The notes beneath the pieces were generated by a model, which saw only the letters and a program-made list of their open reading frames with translations, was not told where the DNA came from and searched no databases. From CAZLYK01 sp964563495 (GTDB lineage Bacteria; Acidobacteriota; Blastocatellia; RBC074): a stretch of DNA of 64,000 nt. The stretch covers positions 1 through 64,000 of the forward strand of contig CAZLYK010000012.1 in the NCBI GenBank assembly GCA_964563495.1, written 5' to 3'. Shown piece by piece: positions 53,464 through 62,170 of the stretch (positions are counted from its first letter, which is position 1; every line of letters starts with the position of its first letter). The position numbers and the translations under genes are program-made.

Positions 53464-54047
53464 TCAAGCGCTACGCCCTTGCGGGTCGAGGTGATGTATG
53501 CCTCAAGCGCCAGCACGCGCGGATCATCCATAGCCAGCGGTTTGCCCTTCAATGGATTCTCGATGCACCAGTTGATCATATCGCGGAGGGCCGCGACCTT
53601 TTTCAACTGTGGCTGGAACTTCGGATAGGTTTCCGCATGGGTATTCGAGGCATTCGGATGGCACATATCGCACGAGATGCCGATCGTTCCGCCGACGGCC
53701 TTCCAGTCGTGGAAGAGCCGATCGCCTTCAGTGATCAGGCGTTTCTGTTCGCGCTCCCAGTTCAGGCGATCGCGGTCGGTCCATTTCGATTCCTGTTTCT
53801 GCTGCTCAGCCGCGACCGTCGCCATCATCTTCGCGGCAACCTCGCGGGCCAGCTCGGGTGAGAGAACTTCCCCCGGCTTGAGATTTGCGATCACCATTTC
53901 ACTCTTGCCGTCGCAAAGCTGGACGACGGTTCCCTCATCGGTCTTGACCTTCTTTTCATCCTGCTGGGCCGACGATCCCGGCGAAAGAATGGTGCAGATG
54001 ACGGCGAATGCAAAAATGACAAAAAGCTTGAGATATTTTTCGGTCAT
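53448..54047 (-). CDS. Small secreted c-type cytochrome
   Basis: 199 residues from the ATG at 54047, selected because AAGGAGATAACC precedes it; an ATG at 54062 has no ribosome site. A signal peptide (about 1-27) is followed by a helical region rich in Glu and Lys (QQKQESKWTDRDRLNWEREQ). One CxxCH heme site is present (GISCDMCHPNASN). WCIENPLKGKPLAMDDPRVL followed by ALEAYITST resembles SoxA-type and diheme cytochrome segments. It is probably an electron-transfer partner of the peroxidase or monooxygenase encoded nearby. Its last codons are included in a family A palindrome. Confidence 0.75.
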   Translation of the reverse strand: MTEKYLKLFVIFAFAVICTILSPGSSAQQDEKKVKTDEGTVVQLCDGKSEMVIANLKPGEVLSPELAREVAAKMMATVAAEQQKQESKWTDRDRLNWEREQKRLITEGDRLFHDWKAVGGTIGISCDMCHPNASNTHAETYPKFQPQLKKVAALRDMINWCIENPLKGKPLAMDDPRVLALEAYITSTRKGVALDPGKH

Positions 54048-54071
54048 GGTTATCTCCTTCATCTCCCTTGA

Positions 54072-55196
54072 TTAGTACGACGGGTATTTAGGCGCCGGCG
54101 GAATCGACCCTTTGCCCCAGGCTTCGAGATAAGCTTTGGCCACGGTCATCGGATTGCGACTCCACAGGTTGTAATGCTTGTTGACATAGCCTCCCGGCAG
54201 GACATCGACCGTGCCGTTTCCGCATCCGTCGGCTTCGTCGAACGGGTCTACCCGGTCCATCTGGACGGTCAGTTTGGGCAGCCCTTGAGGCGCGTATGGC
54301 CACGGCCACGCCGTCGACATCATTCCGTGGAAGTGTATGTTCCTGATCCGATTGGTCAACGGCTGATGGGTGTGGCCGTGAATCACCGTCACGGACCTGA
54401 ACGGGAAGAGCAGCGCCTGAACGGCCTCTGCGTCTTCGGTCCAGAAATTCCACGGTTTGTAATATTTGTAGAGCGGCGAATGCGAGAAGACGACGATTGG
54501 GCGAGTCTTCGGGACCTTGGCCAGATCCTGTCTCAGCCATTCGATGCCGGCCTGACCAACCTCGAAGCGGCTCTGCAATGAGTTGTCCAGACCGGCGACT
54601 GTCAGCATGCGCTCCATCGGCGTCAGCTTGCGTTCGGTCCAGAAGTCCTTTTCATTGACGCTCATGAGGACGATGAAATGAACGCCCTTGTGGTCGAATG
54701 AATATTGTGGCGAGCCGAAGTGCTCGCGCCATTTCTCACCCATATCCAGGAACCAGTCGTGCTCGCCGACCATCATCTTGATCGGCGCCTTGACCTCGCT
54801 CAGGATCTGTTTGCCGAGGTCGAGCTCGCCAGCCTGTCCGAGTTGGGCCAGGTCGCCTCCGAAGAGGACAAAATCCGGCTGCGGGTTGAGCGCATTGACA
54901 TCCTGGACGGCGCGCATGATCGCTTTGACGAAACGGTCATTGAGTGTCTTCTCATAAAGATGGCAGTCTGAAATATAGGCGAAACGAAAGAGCGGTTTCG
55001 CGGTCTGTGCACCCGACACCATATCGACGAGCTGGAATGAGCTGTCAGGCATAATCGAATTGGCGGCAGTCATCGTCGCGGCCATGCCCGCCACCCGCAG
55101 AAAAGAGCGGCGATCCAGATTCGTCACGATGCGGAAGAAGTCGTCCCGCTCCTTGTGGTACTGCTCTTCTCTCTTGGTCCATTTTAATGGCAGCAT
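54072..55196 (-). CDS. Tat-dependent calcineurin-like metallophosphatase
   Basis: 374 residues. The N-terminus has a twin-arginine signal somewhat inside the protein (LDRRSFLRVAGMAATMTAAN). The metallophosphoesterase motifs are complete: AYISDCHLYE, LFGGDLAQLG, VGEHDWF (the usual GNHD replaced by GEHD), VFSHSPLY and VIHGHTHQ. Such enzymes hydrolyse phosphomonoesters or diesters using two metals. The Glu in place of Asn in the GNHD motif is unusual and could shift metal affinity. It lies between a MauG-type peroxidase gene and a cytochrome gene on the same strand, and I infer co-expression. Confidence 0.85.
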   Translation of the reverse strand: MLPLKWTKREEQYHKERDDFFRIVTNLDRRSFLRVAGMAATMTAANSIMPDSSFQLVDMVSGAQTAKPLFRFAYISDCHLYEKTLNDRFVKAIMRAVQDVNALNPQPDFVLFGGDLAQLGQAGELDLGKQILSEVKAPIKMMVGEHDWFLDMGEKWREHFGSPQYSFDHKGVHFIVLMSVNEKDFWTERKLTPMERMLTVAGLDNSLQSRFEVGQAGIEWLRQDLAKVPKTRPIVVFSHSPLYKYYKPWNFWTEDAEAVQALLFPFRSVTVIHGHTHQPLTNRIRNIHFHGMMSTAWPWPYAPQGLPKLTVQMDRVDPFDEADGCGNGTVDVLPGGYVNKHYNLWSRNPMTVAKAYLEAWGKGSIPPAPKYPSY

Positions 55197-55220
55197 AAAA
55201 ACCTCCGTGTCTGGTTAGTG

Positions 55221-56393
55221 TCAATTGGCGCTGATCTTCGCCTCACCGCTGGCAAGCTTGCGGATGCGGTCTGAGGTCAGCGATTTGAGAAATGTTTCGA
55301 GGTCGCCGATCTCCTGCTCGGTCAGATCGAGCCGGCGAATGCCCCCGTCCAGATTCGGGTTCGGCTCTCCACCCTGGTTGTAAAACTCGATCACCTCGCG
55401 CAGCGTCTTGAGGCTCCCGTCGTGCATGTAAGGCGCTGTCATGTCTATGTCTCTGATGCCGGGCGTCTTGAACGACCCCAGGTCCTTCGGCTGGCGAGTG
55501 ACGATGAAGCGGCCGAGCTCCGAGAACCCTTCTGTCAGTGAAATCCGATCGATCGCCTCGGCCGTCAGCTGATTGGTTTGCGCCATCTCCTGTACCTGGC
55601 GGGTGAGCGGTTCGAAATTCTTCGAAGCTTTCATCCCGACGCCGACATTGTGGTACTTGTAATCGGTGAAGAAGGGTGACGAAGCGTTGAATTCGTGGCA
55701 GCTGATGCATCGCGCCTTGCCGTTGAAGAGTATCAGGCCGCGCTGCGCCGCTTCGCTCAACGCGCCCTTATCCCCGGCGACAAACCTGTCGTAAGGCGAA
55801 TCGGCAGAAACCTGTGTCCGCTCAAAAGCCGCGATCGCCCTCGCCAGGTCGTCGATGTTCGGGGCTTTTTTGAATACTTCCTGAAATCTTTTGACGTAAT
55901 CCGGGATCTTCCTGACTTTGGCGATGACAGCCTCGTGAGAAGGCATGGCCATCTCTACCTGATTGGTCAGCGGGCCTTTGGCTTGTTCCTCGAGTGATTT
56001 CGCTCTGCCGTCCCAGAATTGCTCGCTGTTGAACATGGAATTTAAGACAGTCGGAGCGTTGCGGGCCCCCTTCTTGCCGCCGACCCCGGTCGAGACCGCG
56101 GTGCGTTCGGCGAACCCCGTAGTCGGGTCGTGGCAGGTTGCGCAGCTGACCGTGTCGTCCAGGGAGAGCCTCTTATCGAAATAGAGGTCGCGACCCAAAG
56201 CGACCTTGGCTTCGGTCATCGGATTATCTGCCGGGATCATCGATTCCCAGATATCTCCCGGGATCGCCTGCGGCAGGTCGATCTGATATTTCTTCGGTTG
56301 CATGGCGCCAACGGATAACCAGCCGACAACTCCAATCACCGCGATAATTGCGATAAACAAAATTTTAACCCTTCCGGTAGTCCTCTGGTACAT
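55221..56393 (-). CDS. Di-heme cytochrome-c peroxidase (MauG/CcpA family)
   Basis: 390 residues. An N-terminal membrane anchor (about 10-30) is followed by two CxxCH heme sites: SCATCHDP (84-88) and CISCHEFN (about 228-233). Family motifs are LGRDLYFDKRLSLDDTVSCA, NAPTVLNSMFNSEQFWDGRA, FKTPGIRDIDMTAPYMHDGS and LDLTEQEIGDLETFLKSL. It reduces hydrogen peroxide or oxidises a protein-derived substrate in the periplasm. It is the first gene of the minus-strand redox run, and a sigma-54-like -24/-12 element lies about 110 bp upstream. Confidence 0.92.
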   Translation of the reverse strand: MYQRTTGRVKILFIAIIAVIGVVGWLSVGAMQPKKYQIDLPQAIPGDIWESMIPADNPMTEAKVALGRDLYFDKRLSLDDTVSCATCHDPTTGFAERTAVSTGVGGKKGARNAPTVLNSMFNSEQFWDGRAKSLEEQAKGPLTNQVEMAMPSHEAVIAKVRKIPDYVKRFQEVFKKAPNIDDLARAIAAFERTQVSADSPYDRFVAGDKGALSEAAQRGLILFNGKARCISCHEFNASSPFFTDYKYHNVGVGMKASKNFEPLTRQVQEMAQTNQLTAEAIDRISLTEGFSELGRFIVTRQPKDLGSFKTPGIRDIDMTAPYMHDGSLKTLREVIEFYNQGGEPNPNLDGGIRRLDLTEQEIGDLETFLKSLTSDRIRKLASGEAKISAN

Positions 56394-56500
56394 AACTATT
56401 ATTTCTCCACTTCTCCAGCCGGATCGAAACAGCTGAGATCGACTGGGAATTTCTTGTTAAGGTGTGAACTTTTTCCTTTTATATATTGCAAAGATGAATT

Positions 56501-56517
56501 TGGCAAATCTTATGCCA
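56501..56517 (-). promoter_or_regulatory. Sigma-54-type promoter of the peroxidase operon
   Basis: On the minus strand, TGGCAT-AAGAT-TTGCC has the invariant GG and GC with the required 10-bp gap and fits the -24/-12 consensus well. The start would be near 56490, giving a leader of about 95 nt. On the plus strand the same site reads TGGCA-AATCTTA-TGCC, a weaker fit toward the NtrC-like gene. Confidence 0.5.
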
Positions 56518-56687
56518 TCCGCTCTTTTTGCGCACCGCAGCCAGAACGCCAGATCAGCTCTGCCGGCTTTTTAAGAAATCGGCGGCTAATTACTCCCGCC
56601 AGACCAGGATTTCCGGTAAAATGAAGACCTACATTACAATATTGGCCTATAGATCATCTTCTAAACTGTGGTACAGGCTGGATAATT

Positions 56688-58118
56688 ATGTCGAAGGAAA
56701 AAGTCCTGGTGGTTGATGATGAGCCGGCGATTCGCTACACGCTAGCCGAGGCGTTGCGGGGTTGGGGTTATCAAGCGCTTGAATCCGGCTCGGTGGCGGA
56801 AGCATTGGAACTATTCGACGCCGAACAGCCGATGGTCGTTTTACAGGATGTGAATTTGCCCGACGGGTCGGGGCTGGATGCGCTGCGGGAATATAAGAGC
56901 CGCCAGCCGAATTCGATCGTGATTATGATCACGGGCAATGTCATGCTCGACGACACGATCTCGGCGTTGCGCGGCGGCGCCTACGATTTCATCGGCAAGC
57001 CGGTCAATTTGCGTGAGCTGCAGGTGACGATCCGTAACGGGATCGAGGCCGGGCAGTTGCGGCGCGAGGTCAAGACTTTGCGCCACGAGCAGGCGAGGCA
57101 ATTTGGCTTCGATCAGATTATCGGCAATTCGCCGGCGATGGCCGAGATGATCACGCTCGCCCGCAAGGTGGCGGCGAGCGAGGCTTCCGCCGTTCTGCTC
57201 CAGGGCGAGAGCGGAACCGGAAAAGACCTGGTCGCCAAAGCCATTCATTACAGTTCGTCGCGCGCCAACCGCCCATTCGTGGCGATCAATTGCGCGGCGA
57301 TTCCCGGGACGCTGATCGAGACCGAGCTTTTCGGGCACGAGAAAGGAGCGTTCACCGACGCCAAGATGCGTAAGGAGGGGCTCTTCGAGCAGGCGCAGGG
57401 CGGGACCATCTTTCTGGATGAGATCGGTGAGCTGGAGTTGAACCTGCAGGCCAAACTGCTGCGAGTGCTCGAGGAAGGCTCATTCAGGCGCGTCGGAGGG
57501 CTGAAAGATCTGCCCCTCGATGTGCGGATCGTCGCCGCCTCGAACCGCGATCTCAAAGCCGAGAGCGAGGCGGGCCGGTTCAGACTCGATCTTTATTATC
57601 GCCTCTCGGTCATCCAGATCGATCTCCCGCCCCTGCGCGGGCGCGCAGATGATGTCTTGGATCTGGCCAATCACTACATAGAGATGTTCAACAAGAGCCT
57701 GCGCAAGCGCGTGCGTGGCCTGACGTCGGAGGTCGAGGAGATCTTTCGCCATTATGCCTGGCCCGGCAACGTCCGCGAGCTGCGAAATGTCATCGAGCGG
57801 GTCATGATTTTAGAGGACTCGGATTTGGTCACTTCAATCTGGCTGCCGCGCGATCTCATGAAAGGTGAAATACCGAGGCCGAAATATGAGGCGGTCTCCG
57901 CTGCAGCCTCGGCGCCGCAGCCCTTTCAATCCGATCCGGCTCAATTTGTCCTCCCGGAATCGGGTGTCGAACTTGAGGACGTCGAGCTTTCCCTGGTCCG
58001 TCAGGCTATGGAACGAAGCGGAGGTAATCAGACCCGCGCGGCTGAGCTGCTGGGCATCTCGCGGGACCAGTTGCGTTACCGTCTGAAGAAGCTCGATGAG
58101 CCGCACCACGAAGACTGA
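56688..58118 (+). CDS. NtrC-type sigma-54 response regulator
   Basis: A 476-residue enhancer-binding protein with a receiver domain (about 4-115; VVDDEPAIRYTL, phospho-acceptor Asp54 in LQDVNLPDGSG, and KPVN near 105), an AAA+ domain (about 145-375; GESGTGKDL Walker A, FLDEIGE Walker B, NRDLKAESEAGRFRLDLYYR) and a Fis-type helix-turn-helix near the end (RAAELLGISRDQLRYRLKK). The sigma-54 contact loop reads GAFTDA rather than GAFTGA, a known minor variant. It probably pairs with the PAS histidine kinase 1.8 kb downstream. The start context is AATTATGTCG with a weak ribosome site. Confidence 0.93.
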   Translation: MSKEKVLVVDDEPAIRYTLAEALRGWGYQALESGSVAEALELFDAEQPMVVLQDVNLPDGSGLDALREYKSRQPNSIVIMITGNVMLDDTISALRGGAYDFIGKPVNLRELQVTIRNGIEAGQLRREVKTLRHEQARQFGFDQIIGNSPAMAEMITLARKVAASEASAVLLQGESGTGKDLVAKAIHYSSSRANRPFVAINCAAIPGTLIETELFGHEKGAFTDAKMRKEGLFEQAQGGTIFLDEIGELELNLQAKLLRVLEEGSFRRVGGLKDLPLDVRIVAASNRDLKAESEAGRFRLDLYYRLSVIQIDLPPLRGRADDVLDLANHYIEMFNKSLRKRVRGLTSEVEEIFRHYAWPGNVRELRNVIERVMILEDSDLVTSIWLPRDLMKGEIPRPKYEAVSAAASAPQPFQSDPAQFVLPESGVELEDVELSLVRQAMERSGGNQTRAAELLGISRDQLRYRLKKLDEPHHED

Positions 58119-58208
58119 TTGTTGAGTGTTTTTCCGCTTTTTGTGCGAGATTTTCCACAACCCGAGGAAGAATTAATGCGATCGACAGGCTATCTTTGGA
58201 CACTGGTG

Positions 58209-58224
58209 CGGGACGGTCATTGCT
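58209..58224 (+). promoter_or_regulatory. Possible sigma-54 promoter before the USP gene
   Basis: CGGGAC-GGTCA-TTGCT matches the -24/-12 pattern at the invariant GG and GC with correct spacing, with two mismatches in the -24 box. It sits 150 bp before the UspA gene and next to a gene for a sigma-54 activator. Pattern match only. Confidence 0.35.
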
Positions 58225-58253
58225 CAACTGGTTGAGGTCGGGCGGTGTTTTTA

Positions 58254-58343
58254 TTACTTAAAAATGGCAGGTGACGGGTGACGAGTGACAAGCTGGGTCG
58301 AGACTTGTCACCCGTCACCCGTCACCCTTCACTTTTAAGTTAT
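58254..58343. repeat. Long imperfect palindrome (family C)
   Basis: TTACTTAAAA ... GGTGACGGGTGACGAGTGAC with the inverse GTCACCCGTCACCCGTCACC ... TTTTAAGT. The arms themselves consist of GTGACGG-like tandem units. It is located between the regulator gene and the USP gene, just before the latter. Confidence 0.75.
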
Positions 58344-58373
58344 TATGGTTTGAAAAACATATGAGAGGGATCA

Positions 58374-59300
58374 ATGAAAATTTTAGTGGCGGTTGACGGT
58401 TCGGAAAGCAGTATGAACGCCATCGACGAGGCGGCGAGGATCCCCTGGCCCGCGGGAAGTGCGTTGAAGATATTTTCTGTCGCCGAAATGCCGTCTCCGG
58501 TCATGGTCGGAGAGATCCCGGTGACGGGGAGTTCGTATGCCGAATGGGAGAAGGCTCTGGAAGATCAGGCAGTCGCCAATACGGCCAAGGCGCTCTCGCG
58601 TTTTTACGAAAAGGGCGGATCGCAGGTCGAAGTCACGGCCCGGTCGGTCAAGGGGGATGCGAAAGAGTCCATCCTCGATGAAGCCGAGCAATGGGGCGCC
58701 GATCTGATTCTGATCGGAACGCACGGTTACAACATTCTGGAGAGGATGTTGCTGGGATCGGTTTCGCGTGCCGTCGCCTCACACGCTAAATGTTCGGTCG
58801 AGATAGCCCGGCGGCGAGCCGGTCAGCCGCGGCCGTCGATGAGGATTCTGCTGGCCTTCGACGGCTCGGAATGCGGCGAGCTTGCGGTCAAAGAGGTAGC
58901 CGGGAGGCCATGGCCGGCGGGGAGCGAGGTGCGAGTCATTTCGGTCATCCAATTGCCGTTCACCCCGACTCCCGAGACCTGGGCTTTGCCCGACAGCTAT
59001 TATTCTCATCTGGAGAAGGTTGGCCGCGAAGTGGCCGATAAGTCGGTCAAACGGGCGCTCGAAGTTTTGCGAGAGAGCAATGGTCAACGAGAAGCGCCAT
59101 TGACTTTGACCACTGAAGTCATCCTCGGTCGAGCCGAAGACATGATTATCAAGGCCGCCAAGGAATGGGAGGCGGATCTCGTCGTCCTGGGAGCTCACGG
59201 TTACCGCGGCATCGAGCGGTTCCTGCTCGGATCGGTCTCGCAGGGGGTCGCCTGGCACGCACCCTGCTCGGTCCGGATCGTCCGCGCTCGCCCGAAATAA
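58374..59300 (+). CDS. Tandem-domain universal stress protein
   Basis: A 308-residue cytoplasmic protein of two UspA domains. The first opens MKILVAVDGSESSMNAI and has the ATP-binding motif GTHGYNILERMLLGSVS. The second opens ILLAFDGSECGELAV and has GAHGYRGIERFLLGSVS. The G-x2-G-x9-GS pattern is intact in both, so both probably bind ATP. UspA proteins support survival under stress, often under low oxygen or starvation. It follows the NtrC-like gene and possibly uses a sigma-54 promoter. A family D repeat begins directly after its stop. Confidence 0.93.
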   Translation: MKILVAVDGSESSMNAIDEAARIPWPAGSALKIFSVAEMPSPVMVGEIPVTGSSYAEWEKALEDQAVANTAKALSRFYEKGGSQVEVTARSVKGDAKESILDEAEQWGADLILIGTHGYNILERMLLGSVSRAVASHAKCSVEIARRRAGQPRPSMRILLAFDGSECGELAVKEVAGRPWPAGSEVRVISVIQLPFTPTPETWALPDSYYSHLEKVGREVADKSVKRALEVLRESNGQREAPLTLTTEVILGRAEDMIIKAAKEWEADLVVLGAHGYRGIERFLLGSVSQGVAWHAPCSVRIVRARPK

Positions 59301-59403
59301 TGAAAAACCTGGCCTGGGCGCGCGGGCGTCTCGCCCGCATGTTCCGGCGAAGAAACTGATGATCGCCCTATGCGGGCGAGACGCCCGCGCGCCCAGGCTT
59401 TTT
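59301..59403. repeat. Family D palindrome, single-unit copy
   Basis: CCTGGGCGCGCGGGCGTCTC and its inverse GAGACGCCCGCGCGCCCAGG surround a GTTCCGGCGAAGAAACTGAT core. It is the same plan as 35669-35869 but without the triplication. A CGCATGGCGACGCCC flank occurs near both copies, after this one and before the other. Confidence 0.82.
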
Positions 59404-59443
59404 CTGAGGAGACTTCGTGTCGCATGGCGACGCCCTGAAACGA

Positions 59444-59483
59444 TTGCCATTACTCCCGAGCGCTTGCACTCGGGAGTAATGGC
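59444..59483. repeat. Family F hairpin, copy 1, before the ribosome site
   Basis: A perfect 17-bp dyad TTGCCATTACTCCCGAG / CTCGGGAGTAATGGCAA with loop CGCTTGCA, ending 12 bp before the next start codon (AGGAGGATCGATG). It shares the core GAGCGCTTG with the hairpin at 63420, in the opposite orientation relative to the gene. Confidence 0.8.
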
Positions 59484-59495
59484 AAAGGAGGATCG

Positions 59496-59918
59496 ATGAA
59501 TATTGGAAAATTGCGATTGAGTGAAGCTATGTCGATCTTGCAGGAAGGCACATTGGGCCGGCTCGGTTGCGTTGCGGAGGGAAAGCCTTATGTAGTTCCG
59601 GTCAATTATTATTTTGACGGTCAGGACATATACATTCATACTCTGCCTGGGCGAAAGGTCAACGCGATGCGAACCAACCCGAGCGCCTGTTTGCAGGTCG
59701 ACGAGATCAAGGATGCGTATCACTGGCGGAGCGTGATCGCTTACGGCAGTTACGAAGAGATTACCGAAGAAGAGGCGCGCGAAAAGATTCTCGCCGATAT
59801 CTTCAAACGACTTCCGCATCTCAGCCCCGTCGAATCGAAAATGACGAAAGGTACGAGCGGAGCGATCATTTTTCGCCTGAGAGTCGAAGAGGTGACCGGT
59901 GTCGGGGAGGAATGGTAG
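59496..59918 (+). CDS. Pyridoxamine-phosphate-oxidase-like flavin split-barrel protein
   Basis: A 140-residue small FMN-binding split-barrel protein of the NimA/Rv-type group: LRLSEAMSILQEGTLGRLGC, KPYVVPVNYYFDGQDIYIHT, LPGRKVNAMRTNPSACLQVD, SVIAYGSYEEITEEEAREK and a C-terminal FRLRVEEVTGVG. Such proteins bind FMN, F420 or heme and act as reductases, for example on nitroimidazoles. AGGAGGATCG is a strong ribosome site. It sits among stress genes and directly before the histidine kinase, so a redox role under stress is plausible. Confidence 0.85.
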   Translation: MNIGKLRLSEAMSILQEGTLGRLGCVAEGKPYVVPVNYYFDGQDIYIHTLPGRKVNAMRTNPSACLQVDEIKDAYHWRSVIAYGSYEEITEEEAREKILADIFKRLPHLSPVESKMTKGTSGAIIFRLRVEEVTGVGEEW

Positions 59919-59933
59919 TTTTTATTCTGGGGT

Positions 59934-61517
59934 ATGAGTCCAGTGAAGAATACTGATTCGCAGAACCGGGTCAATTCGATGATCGATGCCTCGCTGCTGC
60001 TGAACGAAGCGTGGCTGGCCGGTATTTTGACATCGGCCATGGATGCGATTGTGACGATCGACGAGGGTCAGCGAATTCTGCTCTTTAACGCCGCGGCCGA
60101 GAAGATGTTTCGCTGCCAGGCGCACGAGGTGTTGGGCCGGTCACTGGATAGCTTCATCCCTGAGCGGTTTCGCAGCAGGCACAATCAGCATATCAGTAGC
60201 TTCGGCGAGACGCATGTCACTCAGCGTTCGATGGGGAAACTCCAGCCGATCTCCGGATTACGGTCGGACGGTGAAGAGTTTCCGATCGAGGCCTCGATCT
60301 CTCAGATCGAAGCCGGCGGGAGAAGACTCTTCACCGTCATCATCCGCGACATCAGCGAGAAGAAGCGGCTCGAAGCACAGTTCCTTCGCGCGCAGCGGAT
60401 GGAGAGTATCGGCACTCTCGCCGGGGGGATCGCCCACGATCTCAATAATGTGCTCTCGCCCATTCTGACCGCGATCGAACTACTCCAGATGCGCATGACC
60501 GATGAGAGCAGCCAGCGCCTGCTCAACATCATCCACACCAATGCCGTCCGGGGCGGAGAGATGATCAAACAAGTGCTCTCTTTTGCCCGCGGAGTCGAGG
60601 GTGAATACGCTCAACTGCAGCCGACCTACCTGATCAAGGAGATCGTCAAGATCCTGGCCGACACGTTGCCGAAGAATATAGAGATCACCTTTTCGATCGC
60701 GACCGAGCTCTGGAACGTCAACGGGGACGCGACCCAGCTCCATCAGGTCCTCATGAACCTGTGCATCAACGCACGAGACGCCATGCCGATCGGCGGCAAG
60801 CTGCGGATCGAGGCTGAAAATATCAACATCGACGAACATTACGCGCGGATGAATGTCGATGCCAAACCCGGCAAGTTCGTCTGCCTGACCGTGATCGATT
60901 CCGGCGTCGGCATCCCGGAACAGAATCTGAGCAAGATCTTCGACCCCTTCTTTACGACCAAGGAGTATGGCAAGGGGACAGGGCTCGGCCTCTCGACGGT
61001 TTCGAGCATCATTCGCAGCCACGGCGGCTTCGTCAATGTCTACAGCGAGGTGGGCAGGGGCACGCAGTTCAAGCTTTACCTCCCGGCCACTGCCGCGACT
61101 CAAGCGGTCCCGGCCCAGGTTGTCCGTCCGGATCTGCCGCTCGGCCACGGAGAATTGATCATCGTCGTGGATGATGAAAACTCGATCCGGGAGATCGCCA
61201 AAGAGACCCTCTCCACCTTCGGCTATCGCGTCCTGACGGCCAATGATGGGGCTGAAGCGCTGGCGATCTTCGCCGCGAATAAAGATGAGGTCAAGGCCGT
61301 CATGACCGATATGATGATGCCGTATATGGACGGCCCGGCGACCATCCGTGCGCTGCGCAAACTCGACCCGGCGGTCAGAATCATCACGACCAGCGGATTG
61401 AAAGACAATGGCCGCCTTGCAGATCAGGCGCTGCTCCAGGACCTGACCTTCCTGGCCAAACCTTATACGGCCGAAAAGCTCTTAAAGACCATCGCCAAAG
61501 TGCTCAAGGATGAATGA
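59934..61517 (+). CDS. PAS hybrid histidine kinase with C-terminal receiver
   Basis: 527 residues, probably cytoplasmic because no membrane helix is evident. A PAS domain (about 25-140; IVTIDEGQRILLFNAAAEKM, FCCQ-like position FRCQAHEVLG, RDISEKKRLEAQ) leads to the HisKA region with the phospho-accepting His168 (GGIAHDLNNVLSPI). The ATP-binding domain follows (NLCINARDAMP N-box, DSGVGIP, FDPFFTTKEYGKGTGLGLS), then a receiver domain with Asp459 (VVDDENSIREI; MTDMMMPYMDG). It may phosphorylate the NtrC-like regulator encoded at 56688. A family B palindrome begins 2 bp after its stop. Confidence 0.92.
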   Translation: MSPVKNTDSQNRVNSMIDASLLLNEAWLAGILTSAMDAIVTIDEGQRILLFNAAAEKMFRCQAHEVLGRSLDSFIPERFRSRHNQHISSFGETHVTQRSMGKLQPISGLRSDGEEFPIEASISQIEAGGRRLFTVIIRDISEKKRLEAQFLRAQRMESIGTLAGGIAHDLNNVLSPILTAIELLQMRMTDESSQRLLNIIHTNAVRGGEMIKQVLSFARGVEGEYAQLQPTYLIKEIVKILADTLPKNIEITFSIATELWNVNGDATQLHQVLMNLCINARDAMPIGGKLRIEAENINIDEHYARMNVDAKPGKFVCLTVIDSGVGIPEQNLSKIFDPFFTTKEYGKGTGLGLSTVSSIIRSHGGFVNVYSEVGRGTQFKLYLPATAATQAVPAQVVRPDLPLGHGELIIVVDDENSIREIAKETLSTFGYRVLTANDGAEALAIFAANKDEVKAVMTDMMMPYMDGPATIRALRKLDPAVRIITTSGLKDNGRLADQALLQDLTFLAKPYTAEKLLKTIAKVLKDE

Positions 61518-61519
61518 AA

Positions 61520-61616
61520 GGCCTCAGTTATTGGTGGCAAGAGGACGGGGCGACGGGGGGATTGATGATTCAATCGCCCCGTCGCCCCGTCCTCTTGCCA
61601 CCAATAACTGAGGCCT
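61520..61616. repeat. Family B palindrome, copy 1
   Basis: GGCCTCAGTTATTGGTGGCA at the left and TGCCACCAATAACTGAGGCC at the right, with GC-rich inner arms (GAGGACGGGGCGACGGGG). It begins 2 bp after the histidine-kinase stop, like a strong transcription barrier. A nested second copy is at 62019. Confidence 0.9.
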
Positions 61617-61990
61617 GAGAGGGATGCAGTGTGCTTCACGGGTCTTGACACGGGCATATGCGAATCGCCAAATACTACGGCCACCCCTAGCTACTCAGCA
61701 TCTGGCTGCTCACACCGCCGCCGGCCCGTTGACACACTGCATCGGCTTGCGAGAGAGTGATCGAACTTTTCCCCGCAAGTCGCTGACTGCCAGGAAGACC
61801 CGCAGTCAGCCAAAACCACAGCCAAAATTTCAAGACAATCAGAGATTGTCCACCCGGCCGGTGCAACCCAAACCCTCAATCCGCTGCGCCGGCCAGGCAG
61901 ACCTTTGAGCGCAAATCAACTAGCGAGGATTTGTCTCAATTCGTTTATTAAAGACGTGGAATGATCCGGCGGATGACAGGACCAGAGAAA
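61617..61990. other. Non-coding stretch between two palindromes
   Basis: About 370 bases between palindromes of families B and A. I see no convincing coding frame, RNA gene or promoter. Short open frames read low-complexity Arg/Pro/Ser text. Confidence 0.5.
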
Positions 61991-61992
61991 AA

Positions 61993-62167
61993 AATAGACA
62001 GGATCTGCCCGATCCGGTAATCCCCCAGTTATTGGTGGCAAGTGGACGGGGGGACGGGGCGACAAGGCGACGGAGGGATTGAATCATCAATCGCCCCGTC
62101 GCCTTGTCGCCCCGTCCCCCCGTCTGTCCGCCACCAATAACTGAGGGATTCCCCGATCCTGTCTATT
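61993..62167. repeat. Family A palindrome, copy 15, with family B inserted
   Basis: The A ends AATAGACAGGATCTGCCCGA and CCCCGATCCTGTCTATT are intact, but the centre is replaced by a complete family B palindrome (62019-62150: AATCCCCCAGTTATTGGTGG ... CCACCAATAACTGAGGGATT). This is a nested arrangement, so B was inserted after A. It lies downstream of the minus-strand BON gene (62171). Confidence 0.85.
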
Positions 62168-62170
62168 TTT

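Noticed and set aside
58779..59819. Minus-strand frame of 346 codons across UspA, the family D repeat and the split-barrel gene
   Set aside because: It runs through the palindrome and reads peptide text such as GRDARAP that comes from repeat DNA, not from a gene.
61624..61908. A 94-codon plus-strand frame after the kinase
   Set aside because: Low-complexity Arg/Pro/Ser text, no ribosome site, no recognisable domain, located between two palindromes.
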